From: Magnetospirillum gryphiswaldense MSR-1 v2
GTDB taxonomy: Bacteria > Pseudomonadota > Alphaproteobacteria > Rhodospirillales > Magnetospirillaceae
Assembly (NCBI RefSeq): GCF_000513295.1
Contig: NC_023065.1
Span: forward strand, 1,178,001-1,242,000
Reading direction: 5' to 3'
Length of the DNA: 64,000 nt
The translations under genes were made by a program, and so were the position numbers. A model generated the notes under the pieces. The model had not been told where the DNA came from, ran no database searches, and saw only the letters and a program-made list of their open reading frames with translations. Positions within the stretch are counted from its first letter, which is position 1, and the number at the start of each line of letters is the position of its first letter. This document shows, piece by piece, positions 28,109 through 38,128 of this stretch.

Positions 28109-28138
28109 TTGACAACCCGTCACCACGGGGTGCAATCT
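28109..28138 (+). promoter_or_regulatory. Possible bamE promoter
   Basis: A perfect -35 hexamer TTGACA is at 28109-28114. After 18 bases comes CAATCT at 28133-28138, a poor -10 match, preceded by TG at the extended -10 position. Start of bamE is 57 bases further on. Only the -35 is convincing. Confidence 0.4.
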
Positions 28139-28194
28139 TCGCCATCTTTGGACACGGAGCCCGTCTCCGTCAATGCCCAGACGTGATTGCGACC

Positions 28195-28665
28195 ATGAAG
28201 AAGATATTCCGCACCGCTTTGCTGGCCGCCGTCATCGGCGGGATCGCCGCTTGCACGCCCACCATCGACAATCGCGGCAATCTGCCGCATCCCGAGGATC
28301 TGGCCAAGATCACCGCCGGTAAAACCAGCCGCGAGGAGGTTCAGGCCTTGCTGGGCACGCCATCGTCGGTCATGCCCTATGGCGACGAAAGCTGGCAATA
28401 TATCTCGGCGGTCTTCGAGACCACCGCTTTTTTCAAGCCGGAACTGAAGGACCGCAAGGTGGTGTCGGTCAATTTCGATATGGCCGGCATCGTCAAGACC
28501 GTGACCTACAAGGAATTGCAGGACGGCAAGGAAATCGTCCTGGTCGACCGCGAAACCCCGACCGCCGGCAAGGAACTGGGAATCCTCGAGCAGTTGATGG
28601 GCAATATCGGTCGCTTCTCCAAACCGGAAAGCGGCGGCAGCCTGGGTGGCATGGGCCGCAACTGA
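28195..28665 (+). CDS. bamE: Outer membrane protein assembly factor BamE
   Basis: A 156-residue lipoprotein: signal MKKIFRTALLAAVIGGIAAC with the lipobox ending at the final Cys. The mature part has the SmpA/OmlA fold: LAKITAGKTSREEVQALLGTPSSV, then DESWQYISAVFETTAFFKPELKDRKVVSVNFD. BamE stabilises the BAM complex that inserts beta-barrel proteins. The frame is open 41 codons upstream, but the ATG at 28195 gives the signal peptide. Confidence 0.94.
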   Translation: MKKIFRTALLAAVIGGIAACTPTIDNRGNLPHPEDLAKITAGKTSREEVQALLGTPSSVMPYGDESWQYISAVFETTAFFKPELKDRKVVSVNFDMAGIVKTVTYKELQDGKEIVLVDRETPTAGKELGILEQLMGNIGRFSKPESGGSLGGMGRN

Positions 28666-28670
28666 TAAAA

Positions 28671-28700
28671 AAAGCCCCGGTCAGTGATGACCGGGGCTTT
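28671..28700. terminator. Bidirectional terminator between bamE and hppA
   Basis: A perfect 13-bp stem (AAAGCCCCGGTCA and its complement) with loop GTGA. It begins six bases after the bamE stop and ends 20 bases before the hppA stop. A-runs and T-runs flank both sides, so it can stop transcripts from both convergent genes. Confidence 0.9.
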
Positions 28701-28719
28701 GATTTTAAAGGCTTGCCTG

Positions 28720-30801
28720 CTAGCCGGAGACCATGGCCAGCAACAAGATGGCGACGATGTTGATGATCTTGATCATCGGGTTGACGGCGGGGCCGGCGGT
28801 ATCCTTGTAGGGATCGCCGACGGTGTCGCCGGTCACCGCCGCCTTGTGGGCGTCGGAGCCTTTGCCGCCGAAATTACCGTCTTCGATGTACTTCTTGGCA
28901 TTATCCCAGGCACCACCGCCCGAGGTCATGGAAATGGCCACGAACAGGCCGGTGACGATGGTGCCCAACAGCATGGCGCCCAGGGCGGTGAAGGCGGCGA
29001 CCTGACCGGCGGCCATGGTGATCACCGCGAACAGCACGATGGGCGACAGCACCGGCAGCATGGACGGAATGATCATTTCCTTGATCGCCGCCTTGGTCAG
29101 CATGTCGACGGCACGCCCGTAATCGGGTTTGCCGGTGCCTTCCATGATGCCGGGGATTTCCTTGAACTGACGCCGAACCTCGACCACCACCGAAGCGGCG
29201 GCGCGCCCCACCGCCATCATGCCCATGGCACCGAACATGTAAGGCAGCAGGCCACCAATGAACAGGCCGACCACCACATAGGGGTCTTCCAGGCTGAAGG
29301 TGACCTTGATATCGGGGAAATAATGCTTGAGATCCTCGGTATAGGCCGCGAACAGCACCAGGGCGGCCAGGGCGGCGGAACCGATGGCATAGCCCTTGGT
29401 CACCGCCTTGGTGGTATTGCCGACGGCGTCGAGCGCGTCGGTGATCTTGCGCACATCCTTGGGCAGTTCCGCCATTTCGGCGATACCGCCGGCATTGTCG
29501 GTCACCGGGCCATAGGCGTCGAGGGCGACGATCATACCGGCCAGGGCCAGCATGGTGGTGGCGGCGACGGAAATGCCGAACAGGCCCGCCACCGAGTAGG
29601 TGGCCAGGATGGCGACGCAGATGACCAGAACCGGCAGTGCCGTGGATTCCATGGACACCGCCAGACCCTGGATGACATTGGTGCCGTGGCCGGTGGTCGA
29701 GGCCTGGGCGACGCTGCGCACCGGACGATAATCGGTGCCGGTGTAGTATTCGGTGATCCACACCAGCAGGCCGGTAACCACCAGGCCGAACATGGCGCAG
29801 ACGAACAGGTTGAGACCGGTGACCGGACGACCGCTCATGTCGTAGACGGCATTGAAGCCGCCGAAGGCGATCATGATGGTGCCGGCGATCAGAACGACGG
29901 ACAACAAACCGGTGACGATCAGGCCCTTGTACAAGGCCTTCATGATGTTGCCGGAATCGTCGAGCTTGACGAAGAAGGTGCCCACCACCGACGACAGGAT
30001 GCACACCGCGCTGATCACCAGCGGGAAAGACATCATCGCCGCCTTGTCGGCAGCCCCCAGGAAGAAAATAGAGCCCAGCAGCATGGTGCCGACGATGGTC
30101 ACCGCATAGGTTTCGAACAAATCGGCGGCCATGCCGGCGCAATCGCCCACATTGTCGCCCACGTTGTCGGCGATCACCGCCGGATTGCGCGGGTCATCCT
30201 CGGGGATGCCGGCCTCGACCTTACCCACCAGATCGGCGCCCACGTCGGCGCCCTTGGTGAAGATGCCACCGCCCAGACGGGCGAAGATGGAAATCAGCGA
30301 CGCACCGAACGACAACGCCACCAAAGCTTCCAGAACGTCGCGCGGCGGCGTGCCGGTAGCCTTGAGGATGGCGTAATAGCCGGCCAGTCCGATCAGCCCC
30401 AGGCCGACCACCAGCATGCCGGTGATGGCGCCAGAGCGGAAGGCGACGTCGAGGGCCTGCTGCATGCCGCCGCTGCGGGCGGCTTCGGTGGTGCGGACGT
30501 TGGCGCGCACCGAAACATTCATGCCGATATAGCCGGCGGCGCCCGACAAAATGGCGCCGATCAGAAAGCCAAAGGCCTGAAAGCCCCCCAAACGGGCGAA
30601 CAGAATGACGAAAATGACCGCGCCGACGATGGCGATGGTCGTGTATTGACGGTTCAGATAGGCACGCGCACCTTCCTGGATGGCCCCGGCGATTTGCTGC
30701 ATGCGCTCGGTCCCGGTGGATGTCGCCATCACCGATTTGAACGCCCATGCACCATAAAGCAGGGCCGCGAGGCCGCATGCCAGTACGAAAATATCTGTCA
30801 T
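28720..30801 (-). CDS. hppA: Membrane-bound H+-translocating pyrophosphatase, K+-independent type
   Basis: A 693-residue integral membrane pump with about 16 helices. The substrate loop [11 protein letters not shown] followed by [30 protein letters not shown] is complete, as is the late [18 protein letters not shown]. Residue K465 in [10 protein letters not shown] marks the K+-independent class; K+-dependent pumps have Ala there. It hydrolyses pyrophosphate and pumps protons, conserving energy as in Rhodospirillum. Convergent with bamE. Confidence 0.97.
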   Translation of the reverse strand: MTDIFVLACGLAALLYGAWAFKSVMATSTGTERMQQIAGAIQEGARAYLNRQYTTIAIVGAVIFVILFARLGGFQAFGFLIGAILSGAAGYIGMNVSVRANVRTTEAARSGGMQQALDVAFRSGAITGMLVVGLGLIGLAGYYAILKATGTPPRDVLEALVALSFGASLISIFARLGGGIFTKGADVGADLVGKVEAGIPEDDPRNPAVIADNVGDNVGDCAGMAADLFETYAVTIVGTMLLGSIFFLGAADKAAMMSFPLVISAVCILSSVVGTFFVKLDDSGNIMKALYKGLIVTGLLSVVLIAGTIMIAFGGFNAVYDMSGRPVTGLNLFVCAMFGLVVTGLLVWITEYYTGTDYRPVRSVAQASTTGHGTNVIQGLAVSMESTALPVLVICVAILATYSVAGLFGISVAATTMLALAGMIVALDAYGPVTDNAGGIAEMAELPKDVRKITDALDAVGNTTKAVTKGYAIGSAALAALVLFAAYTEDLKHYFPDIKVTFSLEDPYVVVGLFIGGLLPYMFGAMGMMAVGRAAASVVVEVRRQFKEIPGIMEGTGKPDYGRAVDMLTKAAIKEMIIPSMLPVLSPIVLFAVITMAAGQVAAFTALGAMLLGTIVTGLFVAISMTSGGGAWDNAKKYIEDGNFGGKGSDAHKAAVTGDTVGDPYKDTAGPAVNPMIKIINIVAILLLAMVSG

Positions 30802-30981
30802 GTTGGTTCGATCCCCTTAGCCTGCGTTAACGACTTCGACGCCCTTGAACGCTTGCGGCAGTTGCTAAAGGCCGAAAGGAGGACGACGCAAGGTCATTAA
30901 ACGCTGCCAGATAAACTGGTGGTTGGCAACGGGGTGTAGCGGTTTGTCATCGGATTTTAGAAATAGACTGTCCAATCCATG

Positions 30982-31021
30982 GGGATTTTGGGATGCTTCC
31001 AACAACAACCCTCAAAATCCC
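30982..31021. repeat. Inverted repeat between FliL-like gene and hppA
   Basis: GGGATTTTG (30982-30990) and CAAAATCCC (31013-31021) pair over 9 bp with a 22-base loop, 44 bases past the FliL-like stop. It has no T-run on the minus strand, so a terminator role is weak. The rest of the 263-base gap up to the hppA start shows no gene or clear promoter consensus. Confidence 0.35.
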
Positions 31022-31064
31022 GCTAAAACATCCACCCGATTTCAAGCAATATTGCGATGCAGCA

Positions 31065-31532
31065 CTACTTGATCGAGGATTGGTCGATTAGAACAGCCTT
31101 AACAAAGCCGGCACCTATGGTTTTTTCCGTCAGCTTCAGCAGACGCTGACTGACCGTCGGCGGATCAAGCCGGCGCCCATTGCGCAAATGAATGGGCAGA
31201 TACTCCATCATATCCTGCAAATAGGCGCTCTGTAACCGTGGGATATTCTGGGCGACGATTTCACGCTTCTCGAAGGGAACCTCGAGCCGCAGGATCATCT
31301 CGACTTGCTTACGCACCTCGTGTTCTTCGATCACCGGCACGGACAGCAGGCCATATTCCACATAGGATGGCGGCGCGACGGTGGGCTTGACCTCGGCTCC
31401 TGGGACGGAGGGGGCATTGCCGATCAGGACGTTGAATTTCTCCAACGGATCGATACCCCAGAAATACAGGCCGCCGACCAGGCCACCCATGACCAGCAGA
31501 AAAGCAATGACGATGAAAATCAACCTGACCAC
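31065..31532 (-). CDS. FliL-like single-pass membrane protein
   Basis: A 155-residue protein with one N-terminal membrane helix (about 4-26) and a periplasmic remainder. The layout and the segment VRKQVEMILRLEVPFEKREIVAQNIPRLQSAYLQDMMEYLPIHL resemble FliL, a stomatin-like flagellar stator partner, including the RLQSAYLQD helix. There are no other flagellar genes in the window, and the gene overlaps thiL by 13 bases. A flagellar role is therefore not shown; it may be a FliL paralogue with another job. Confidence 0.6.
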   Translation of the reverse strand: MVRLIFIVIAFLLVMGGLVGGLYFWGIDPLEKFNVLIGNAPSVPGAEVKPTVAPPSYVEYGLLSVPVIEEHEVRKQVEMILRLEVPFEKREIVAQNIPRLQSAYLQDMMEYLPIHLRNGRRLDPPTVSQRLLKLTEKTIGAGFVKAVLIDQSSIK

Positions 31533-32563
31533 TGCTCTTCCCCCGCATCGGTGAAATGCCGCCAGCCCTCATGGGCCACGGCGACGGCATTCCCGTCCCG
31601 GTCCACCACCCGAACCCCCTGCCCCGCGCCCATGGTGCCGATAACGGTCAAGGCGATTCCGGTATGGGCGGCAAGGCGCTGTATTGCGCCGGCCTCGGAT
31701 TGCGGCGCGGTAAAAAGCACTTCGTAATCATCGCCTCCGCCCAGGATCGTGGCAAGACAGGAATTGTCGGCGGCCAGGGCGGTCTGCGCCGGCGGGGATA
31801 AAGGCAGCAAATCAACCCGGATTTCCGCCGCCAGCCCCGATTGCCGGGCCATGTGTCCCACATCCTGGATCAGACCATCGGACACATCCATGCCGGCATG
31901 GGCCAGACCGATCAGCCCGGGGCCGATGGTGACGCGGGGCTCGGGCAGCAGATACCGGGCGATCAGGTGATCGCGGCAAGACGTGGACAGGTGCGGCAAG
32001 CCGCCCTGACGGGCAACCAGCCCCAGGGCGGAATCGCCCAGGCTGCCGCTTAGCCATATCTGGTCACCAGCAACGGCGCCAGAGCGCAGCAAGGCGCGGC
32101 CCTGCGGCACCTGACCGAAGGCGGTCAGCGTCAGGGTCAGCGGACCGGGGGTGGCGACGGTATCGCCGCCGATCAGGGCAATGGCGAAGGCACGGCAATC
32201 CTCGGCCAGCCCTTGGGCGAAGCGGCGCAGCCAGACGCCGTCGGTGGCGTGGGGAAAAGCGGCGCTCAGCATGATGGCAAAAGGCTGAGCCCCCTTTGCC
32301 GCCAGATCCGACAGATTAACGCGAATCAGCTTGCGGGCGATCAGGTCCGGTGGGTCGTCGGCGAAGAAATGAACGCCGGCGACCATGGAATCCATGGTCA
32401 AAACCAATTGCCGCCCCGATGGAACATCCATCAGGGCGGCATCATCGGTCAAACTGAGGGCACCGGGATAGGATGCCGATAACGGGGCAAACAGTTCGGC
32501 GATCAGAGCGAATTCGTCGGGAGCGCCGGGCACCGGGGGATTACGACGCCGCAGCGCCGCCAC
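31520..32563 (-). CDS. thiL: Thiamine-monophosphate kinase
   Basis: About 347 residues of the PurM/ThiL fold. ThiL phosphorylates thiamine phosphate to the active diphosphate. Marks are [73 protein letters not shown] and [12 protein letters not shown], covering the metal and ATP sites. The start is uncertain: GTG at 32563 overlaps the nusB end, and GTG at 32536 just after the nusB stop is also possible. The longest frame would enter nusB further. Confidence 0.94.
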   Translation of the reverse strand: MAALRRRNPPVPGAPDEFALIAELFAPLSASYPGALSLTDDAALMDVPSGRQLVLTMDSMVAGVHFFADDPPDLIARKLIRVNLSDLAAKGAQPFAIMLSAAFPHATDGVWLRRFAQGLAEDCRAFAIALIGGDTVATPGPLTLTLTAFGQVPQGRALLRSGAVAGDQIWLSGSLGDSALGLVARQGGLPHLSTSCRDHLIARYLLPEPRVTIGPGLIGLAHAGMDVSDGLIQDVGHMARQSGLAAEIRVDLLPLSPPAQTALAADNSCLATILGGGDDYEVLFTAPQSEAGAIQRLAAHTGIALTVIGTMGAGQGVRVVDRDGNAVAVAHEGWRHFTDAGEEQWSG

Positions 32564-33023
32564 CTTCGAATTCCGCCGGGCGCAGCGCCCGGGCCATGCG
32601 GTCCATGACGGCATTGACCAAGCCCGGTTCGGGGCCGGAATAGAAAGCGTGGGTCACGTCCACATATTCGGTGATGGCGACGCGGGCCGGAGTTTGCGGG
32701 CGGGCCTTCAACTCGTAGGCACCGGCCCGCAGGATGGCGCGCAGCACCGATTCCAGGCGGTCGACGGTCCAGTCGCGGGCCAGACCACGGGCGATATGGG
32801 CATCCAGATCACCGCCGTCGAACGAGGCGCCGCGCACCAGCAGCGCCACCAGATCCATGTCGGGTTCGGCCAATTTGCCGCGCGGTTCGGAGTCCAGGCG
32901 CTGACGGAATTCCACCAGCGCCTGCTCGGCGGTGACGCCGGTGATTTCCATGGAATACAGCGCCTGCACCGCCGCCAGACGGGCGGCGGAACGGCGGGTG
33001 GCGCCGGGATTGGGTTTGCGCAA
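32541..33023 (-). CDS. nusB: Transcription antitermination factor NusB
   Basis: A 160-residue all-helical RNA-binding protein. The arginine-rich start and [17 protein letters not shown], then [30 protein letters not shown] at the C-terminus, match NusB. It forms part of the antitermination complex on rRNA transcripts with NusE. The start is TTG at 33023, preceded by an AGAGAAGAA ribosome site. The ribH-nusB-thiL order is conserved. Confidence 0.94.
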   Translation of the reverse strand: MRKPNPGATRRSAARLAAVQALYSMEITGVTAEQALVEFRQRLDSEPRGKLAEPDMDLVALLVRGASFDGGDLDAHIARGLARDWTVDRLESVLRAILRAGAYELKARPQTPARVAITEYVDVTHAFYSGPEPGLVNAVMDRMARALRPAEFEGGGAAAS

Positions 33024-33035
33024 TTCGGTTCTTCT

Positions 33036-33470
33036 CTAGCTCAGTTGCAATTCGCGTTTGATTTCCAGCATGCGCAACGCCGCTCGGGCGGCTTGGCCGC
33101 CCATGTTCTTGCGGGCGGGATCGGCACGCTTCAAGGCTTGGGCCTCGTTATGAACGGTCAGCACGCCGTTGCCCAGGGCCAAATGATGGCGCAGCGACAA
33201 TTCGGTGCAGCCGCGCATGCATTCGGTGCAAACATGATCGTAATGATCGCTCTCGCCCTTGATGGCGGTGCCCAGCACCACATAGCCGTCATAGGGCTTG
33301 CCCGAGGCGACCATGAATTCCAAGGCCGCCGGAATTTCCAGCACGCCTGGAATGGTCACCACCTGATGGGTGGCGCCGGCCTCGTTCAGGGCCTGCACCG
33401 CCCCGGCCAGCAGCATGTCGGCCAGATGGTCGTAGAAACGGGCCTCGATGACCAGGATATGGGCGTTCAT
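33036..33470 (-). CDS. ribH: 6,7-dimethyl-8-ribityllumazine synthase
   Basis: A 144-residue lumazine synthase that makes the riboflavin precursor from the ribE and ribB pathway products. It shows VIEARFYDHLADMLLAGAV, VPGVLEIP (written VTIPGVLEIPAALEFM), YVVLGTAIKGESDHYDHVC with the catalytic His, and LGNGVLTV. In many species ribH precedes nusB, as here. It starts 3 bases after the ribB stop. Confidence 0.96.
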   Translation of the reverse strand: MNAHILVIEARFYDHLADMLLAGAVQALNEAGATHQVVTIPGVLEIPAALEFMVASGKPYDGYVVLGTAIKGESDHYDHVCTECMRGCTELSLRHHLALGNGVLTVHNEAQALKRADPARKNMGGQAARAALRMLEIKRELQLS

Positions 33471-33472
33471 GG

Positions 33473-34588
33473 CTATTTCACCTCGATGGGGCGCTGCTCC
33501 ACCACCTTGAGGCCGAAGCCTTCGAGGCCGATGATGGTCTTTTGCGTGTTGGACAGCAGGATCATTTCCTCGACCCCCAAATCCAGCAGGATCTGGGCGC
33601 CGACACCATAATCGCGCAATTCCGCCGGGGCCGGCTTGGAATCGAGCTGGGCGCGGATGCTGTCGGACAGGCTGGTCGGACGCGGCTCGCGCACCAGAAC
33701 CACCACGCCACGGCCATGAGCGGCGATGGTTTCCATGGCGGAATGAAGCTGTCCGGCCTTGCCCGAGCCCTGGTCGCCCAACACGTCATCCAGGATGTTG
33801 ACGGCGTGGACGCGCACCATCACCGGGCCTTCGCCGGAAATCTCGCCCTTCACCAGGGCGATATGTTCGGCGTAAGCCACCTGGTTGACATAGACGACCA
33901 TGCGCCAGTCGCCGCCCCAGGTGGAATGGAAGGCGGATTCCACCTCGCGGCGGACGATCTTGTCGTGGCGACGGCGATAGGCGATCAGGTCGGCGATGGT
34001 GGCGATCTTGAGGCCATGAAACTGGGCGAACTTCACCAGATCGGGCATGCGCGCCATGGTGCCGTCGTCGTTCATGATCTCGCAGATCACGCCGGACGGG
34101 TTGAGCCCGGCCAGACGGGAAATATCCACCGCCGCTTCGGTGTGCCCGGCGCGCACCAGGGTGCCGCCGTCACGGGCCATCAGCGGGAAGACGTGGCCGG
34201 GGGTGACGATGTCGCCCACATCCTTTTCCGGGTCGATGGCCACCTGCACGGTGCGCGCCCGGTCGGCGGCGGATATGCCGGTGGTCACCCCTTCCTTGGC
34301 CTCGATGGAGACGGTGAAGGCGGTCTGCATGCGGGTGCCGTTATCGGCGCTCATGGGCTTCAAGCCCAAAATCTCGCAACGGGCCCGGGTCATGGACAGG
34401 CAGATCAGGCCGCGACCGAACTTGGCCATGAAATTGATGGCGTCGGGGGTGGCCATCTGGGCGGGGATGACCAGATCACCCTCGTTTTCGCGGTCCTCGT
34501 CGTCGACCAGAATGAACATGCGGCCCTGACGGGCCTCTTCGATGATCTCTTCGATCGGCGACAGGTAAGAATGATATTCCGAGACCAC
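33473..34588 (-). CDS. ribB: 3,4-dihydroxy-2-butanone-4-phosphate synthase fused to a degenerate GTP cyclohydrolase II domain (RibBX-like)
   Basis: A 371-residue two-domain protein. The N-terminal RibB domain is complete: DDEDRENEGDL at about 29-39 with the metal-site acids, and RAGHTEAAVD at about 146-155. The C-terminal half aligns with RibA but its zinc ligands are lost: the Cys-x10-Cys-x-Cys positions read N264, S275 and K277. It is therefore unlikely to open GTP, and the cell needs another ribA. Such hybrids are known as RibBX. The start is GTG at 34588, with an AAGGAAT ribosome site overlapping the ribE stop. Confidence 0.93.
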   Translation of the reverse strand: MVSEYHSYLSPIEEIIEEARQGRMFILVDDEDRENEGDLVIPAQMATPDAINFMAKFGRGLICLSMTRARCEILGLKPMSADNGTRMQTAFTVSIEAKEGVTTGISAADRARTVQVAIDPEKDVGDIVTPGHVFPLMARDGGTLVRAGHTEAAVDISRLAGLNPSGVICEIMNDDGTMARMPDLVKFAQFHGLKIATIADLIAYRRRHDKIVRREVESAFHSTWGGDWRMVVYVNQVAYAEHIALVKGEISGEGPVMVRVHAVNILDDVLGDQGSGKAGQLHSAMETIAAHGRGVVVLVREPRPTSLSDSIRAQLDSKPAPAELRDYGVGAQILLDLGVEEMILLSNTQKTIIGLEGFGLKVVEQRPIEVK

Positions 34589-34592
34589 GGGC

Positions 34593-35186
34593 CTATTCCT
34601 TGTCGAGAAGCCGGGCGACATACCGGGCCAGCATGTCGATTTCCATGTTAACGCGGTCGCCTTGGCGCAAACGGCCAAAGGTGGTCACCGCCTGGGTATG
34701 CGGTATCACATTGATACCGAAACGCCGTCCGTCAACCTCATTGACCGTCAACGACACGCCATCCAGCGCCACGCTGCCCTTGGGGGCGACGAATTTGGCA
34801 AGGTTTTCAGGGGCTTCGAAGACGAAGCGCTTGGATTCATTTTCATCGGTAATCGACATTACGGTGGCGACGCCGTCCACATGACCGGAAACGATATGCC
34901 CGCCCAACTCGTCGCCCACCTTCATGGCGCGTTCCAGGTTGATGCGTCCGCCCTCGACCCAATCGCCCAAGGTGGTCTTGGAAATGCTTTCCGCCGACAC
35001 CTCGACCGCGTACCAATCGGCGCCCTTGTCGACGATGGTCAGACAGACGCCGTTATGGGCGATGGAGGCGCCGATATCGATACCGTTGAGATCATAAGCC
35101 GTGTTGATCTCGAAACGGGTCTCCTTGCCAGCGTTGCGGACAACACGACGAATTGCGCCCAAATCGGTGACGATGCCGGTGAACAT
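34593..35186 (-). CDS. ribE: Riboflavin synthase, alpha chain
   Basis: A 197-residue protein made of two lumazine-binding repeats. The start MFTGIVTDLG is diagnostic. Repeat 1 includes SIAHNGVCLTIV and repeat 2 SVALDGVSLTVNEV; the linker has GDELGGHIVSGHVDGVA. It dismutates two ribityllumazines to riboflavin. It sits between ribD and ribB with short gaps. Confidence 0.97.
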   Translation of the reverse strand: MFTGIVTDLGAIRRVVRNAGKETRFEINTAYDLNGIDIGASIAHNGVCLTIVDKGADWYAVEVSAESISKTTLGDWVEGGRINLERAMKVGDELGGHIVSGHVDGVATVMSITDENESKRFVFEAPENLAKFVAPKGSVALDGVSLTVNEVDGRRFGINVIPHTQAVTTFGRLRQGDRVNMEIDMLARYVARLLDKE

Positions 35187-35199
35187 CGGCCGCTACTCC

Positions 35200-36312
35200 T
35201 TAGATTTTTCGGTAATTTTCGACAAGATCGGCACCGATGCGGCGGACATCGACACATTCAAACCCAGGCATCTGCGACAGGTGATCGACGCCGAACGACA
35301 CCGCCGCCGGCAGGCCATCGCCGCCCATGACGCGGGCCGCGCGGAACCACACCAGACGGTCGACCAGCCCCTGGCGCAGCAAGGTGGCGGTCAGATGGGC
35401 GCCACCTTCCACCAAAACGCGGGTGATGCCGCTTTCGGCCAGAACCTGCATGGCTCGGTTCAGATCGAGACCTTGGTCGTTGGCGGGCAGTTCGACCACA
35501 TCGACACCGGATTCCTCGTACGCCTCGCGGCGGTCCTGTTCGGCCCCTTCCTGGGTCAGCACCCAGGTGGCCACATCGTTGGCGGTGCTGACCAGCTTGC
35601 TGGTCAAGGGCAGCCGCAGACGGCCATCGACGACGATGCGCACGGGCGAACGCTCGGACAGGCCGGGCAAGCGGCAGGTCAGTTCCGGGTCATCGGCCAG
35701 CACGGTGCCGCTGCCGACCATGATGGCGTCGGTTTCGGCCCGCAGCAGATGGCCGGCCTGACGGGCGGCGGCACCGGTGATCCAGCGACTTTCACCGCCA
35801 TGGGTGGCGATGCGGCCATCCAAGGTGGTGGCCAGCTTGACAGTGACCAGCGGGCGCCCCCGGGTGACTTTCGATAAAAACCCAGCGTTCAGTTCCGCCG
35901 CTTCCTCGGCCATCACCCCGGTGACCACACTCAGCCCAGCGGCTTGCAAAAGAGCGATGCCGCGACCGGCGACGCGGGGATCGGGGTCTTGGATGGCCAC
36001 CACGACCCGGCGGATACCGGCGGCGACCAGAGCTTCGGCGCAAGGCGGGGTTTTGCCGTGATGGGAACACGGTTCCAGCGTCACATAGGCGGTGCCGCCG
36101 CGCGCCAGAGCCCCAGCCATGGCCAGGGCCTCGGTTTCCGCATGCGGGCGCCCGCCCGGCTGGGTCCAGCCGCGACCGACGACACGGCCCTCGGCGACGA
36201 TGACGCAGCCGACGGCGGGATTTGGCCAGACGTTGCCCAGTCCGCGCTTGGCCAGGGCCAGCGCGGCACGCATATGGGCGCGGTCGCCGTCAGAGATCGT
36301 CGTCGTCGCCAC
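35200..36312 (-). CDS. ribD: Bifunctional riboflavin deaminase/reductase RibD
   Basis: About 370 residues. The N-terminal deaminase has HAETEAL and the zinc cysteines in [18 protein letters not shown]. The C-terminal reductase has [17 protein letters not shown] and [15 protein letters not shown], an NADPH-binding fold. RibD deaminates and then reduces the pyrimidine intermediate in riboflavin synthesis. The start GTG at 36312 overlaps nrdR by 23 bases and has a GGGAAAG-like ribosome site; an ATG at 36273 ([13 protein letters not shown]) is the alternative. Confidence 0.94.
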   Translation of the reverse strand: MATTTISDGDRAHMRAALALAKRGLGNVWPNPAVGCVIVAEGRVVGRGWTQPGGRPHAETEALAMAGALARGGTAYVTLEPCSHHGKTPPCAEALVAAGIRRVVVAIQDPDPRVAGRGIALLQAAGLSVVTGVMAEEAAELNAGFLSKVTRGRPLVTVKLATTLDGRIATHGGESRWITGAAARQAGHLLRAETDAIMVGSGTVLADDPELTCRLPGLSERSPVRIVVDGRLRLPLTSKLVSTANDVATWVLTQEGAEQDRREAYEESGVDVVELPANDQGLDLNRAMQVLAESGITRVLVEGGAHLTATLLRQGLVDRLVWFRAARVMGGDGLPAAVSFGVDHLSQMPGFECVDVRRIGADLVENYRKI

Positions 36313-36757
36313 CCACCATCTTTCCCAGGAAATCCTCGAAGTCCTTGGCTTCGCGGAAGTTGCGGTAGACCGAGGCGTAACGGACATAGGCGACCTTGTC
36401 CAGGTCCATCAGGACGTCCATCACCAACTCGCCGATATATTTGGACGGCACTTCGTTTTCGCCCATGCTTTCCAGGCGGCGATGAATGCCGTTGGCGATG
36501 CGCTCGACCTGCTCTTCCTCGACCGGACGTTTGCGAAGGGCAATGCGCAGCGACTTCAGCAATTTGTCGCGATCGAAGGGCGAGCGCGAGCCGTCCTTTT
36601 TAATGACCACCAGATCACGGATCTGTACACGCTCGAAAGTGGTGAAACGCGACCCGCATTCCGGGCAGGACCGGCGGCGACGGATGGCCGAATTATCCTC
36701 GGTCGGCCGCGAATCCTTCACCTGGGTATCGTCGTGGCCACAAAATGGACAGCGCAT
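36290..36757 (-). CDS. nrdR: Transcriptional repressor NrdR
   Basis: A 155-residue ATP-cone repressor of ribonucleotide reductase genes. The zinc ribbon is [10 protein letters not shown] with [12 protein letters not shown], and the ATP-cone begins [29 protein letters not shown]. It is followed by ribD and preceded by glyA, the common alphaproteobacterial order. Confidence 0.97.
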   Translation of the reverse strand: MRCPFCGHDDTQVKDSRPTEDNSAIRRRRSCPECGSRFTTFERVQIRDLVVIKKDGSRSPFDRDKLLKSLRIALRKRPVEEEQVERIANGIHRRLESMGENEVPSKYIGELVMDVLMDLDKVAYVRYASVYRNFREAKDFEDFLGKMVGGDDDDL

Positions 36758-36781
36758 ACGTCACTCCCCCCACATGGAAGA

Positions 36782-36810
36782 CCGGAGCCTTGGCGGGTCC
36801 AAGGCTCCGG
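36782..36810 (-). repeat. Hairpin between glyA and nrdR
   Basis: CCGGAGCCTTGG and its exact complement form a 12-bp stem with a 5-base loop. It starts about 10 bases after the glyA stop on the minus strand. The T-run (TTTTTT) is on the plus-strand side; in the minus-strand transcript it appears as an A-run before the stem. It looks like a terminator read in the wrong direction or an mRNA 3'-end stabiliser. Confidence 0.6.
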
Positions 36811-36820
36811 CATTTTTTGG

Positions 36821-38098
36821 TTATTGGTAGATCGGGAACCGGCGGCACAGCTCGGTCACTTCGGCCCGGGCCTTTTGTTCCGCCGCCGAATTGTCTTCCG
36901 GATTGGCGGCCAGGCCGTCGAGAACGTCGCCGATCAGTTCGCCCACCTTGGTGAATTCGGCAACGCCGAAGCCGCGGGTGGTCGCCGCCGGGGTGCCCAG
37001 GCGCACGCCCGAGGTGATGGTCGGCTTTTCCGGGTCAAACGGGATGCCGTTCTTGTTGCAGGTCATGCCGGCATGTTCCAGGCTGGCTTCCGCCGCCTTG
37101 CCGGTCAGCTTCTTCGGCCGCAGATCGACCAGCATCAGGTGCGAATCGGTGCCGCCGGAAACGATGGCCAGACCACGGCGCACCAGGGTATCGGCCAAGG
37201 CGCGGGCATTGGCGACCACCTGATGGGCGTAATCCTTGAAATCGGGGCGCAGCGCCTCGCCGAAGGCCACCGCCTTGCCGGCGATGACATGCATCAGCGG
37301 ACCGCCCTGGATACCCGGGAAAATGGCCGAGTTGATCTTCTTGGCGATGGCTTCGTCATTGGTCAGGATCATGCCGCCCCGGGGACCGCGCAGGGTCTTG
37401 TGGGTGGTGGTGGTGACCACATGGGCATGGGGGAACGGGCTGGGATAGGACCCGCCGGCGACCAGACCGGCGAAGTGGGCCATATCGACCATGAACAGGG
37501 CCCCCACCTCGTCGGCGATCTTGCGGAAGCGGGCGAAGTCCAATTCACGCGGATAGGCCGAGCCGCCGGCGATGATCAGCTTGGGCTTGTGTTCCTTGGC
37601 CAGGGCTTCCACTTCGTCGAAATCGACGCGGGCATCTTGCAGGCGCACACCGTACTGGATGGCCTTGAACCACTTGCCCGACTGGTTGGGGGCAGCGCCA
37701 TGGGTCAGGTGACCACCGGCGGCCAGGCTCATGCCCATGATGGTGTCGCCGGGCTGCAACAGCGCCATGAACACGCCCTGATTGGCCTGCGAACCCGAGC
37801 TGGGCTGGACGTTGGCGAAAGAGCAGCCGAACAGCTGACAGGCGCGGTCGATGGCCAGCTTTTCGACGATATCGACGAACTCGCAACCACCGTAATAACG
37901 CTTACCCGGATAACCTTCGGCATATTTGTTGGTCAGCACCGAGCCTTGGGCTTCCAGAACCGCCCGCGACACGATGTTTTCCGACGCGATCAGCTCGATC
38001 TGGTCTTGCTGGCGCGACAATTCCTTGGAAATGGCGGCGAACACGTCGGCATCGCTGTCGGCCAAGGAGGTGCGGAAGAAAGCGTCTGTTTTGGTCAT
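36821..38098 (-). CDS. glyA: Serine hydroxymethyltransferase
   Basis: A 425-residue PLP enzyme that interconverts serine and glycine with tetrahydrofolate, a main source of one-carbon units. The PLP lysine is in [16 protein letters not shown]. Other marks are [18 protein letters not shown], the [20 protein letters not shown] stretch and SPFPHAHVV. The gene is 30 bases after rpiB and upstream of nrdR. Confidence 0.97.
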   Translation of the reverse strand: MTKTDAFFRTSLADSDADVFAAISKELSRQQDQIELIASENIVSRAVLEAQGSVLTNKYAEGYPGKRYYGGCEFVDIVEKLAIDRACQLFGCSFANVQPSSGSQANQGVFMALLQPGDTIMGMSLAAGGHLTHGAAPNQSGKWFKAIQYGVRLQDARVDFDEVEALAKEHKPKLIIAGGSAYPRELDFARFRKIADEVGALFMVDMAHFAGLVAGGSYPSPFPHAHVVTTTTHKTLRGPRGGMILTNDEAIAKKINSAIFPGIQGGPLMHVIAGKAVAFGEALRPDFKDYAHQVVANARALADTLVRRGLAIVSGGTDSHLMLVDLRPKKLTGKAAEASLEHAGMTCNKNGIPFDPEKPTITSGVRLGTPAATTRGFGVAEFTKVGELIGDVLDGLAANPEDNSAAEQKARAEVTELCRRFPIYQ

Positions 38099-38128
38099 CG
38101 TCGGACTTTCGTTAGAGCGAGGTCAGCT

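Noticed and set aside
28684-30900. Plus-strand open frame of 738 codons
   Set aside because: It lies antisense to hppA, and its His/Gly/Asp/Gln-rich translation is the usual mirror of a GC-rich gene. hppA has all family motifs.
35187-35199. FMN riboswitch before ribE
   Set aside because: Only 13 bases separate ribD and ribE, and no RFN-like sequence is seen at the head of the rib genes either.
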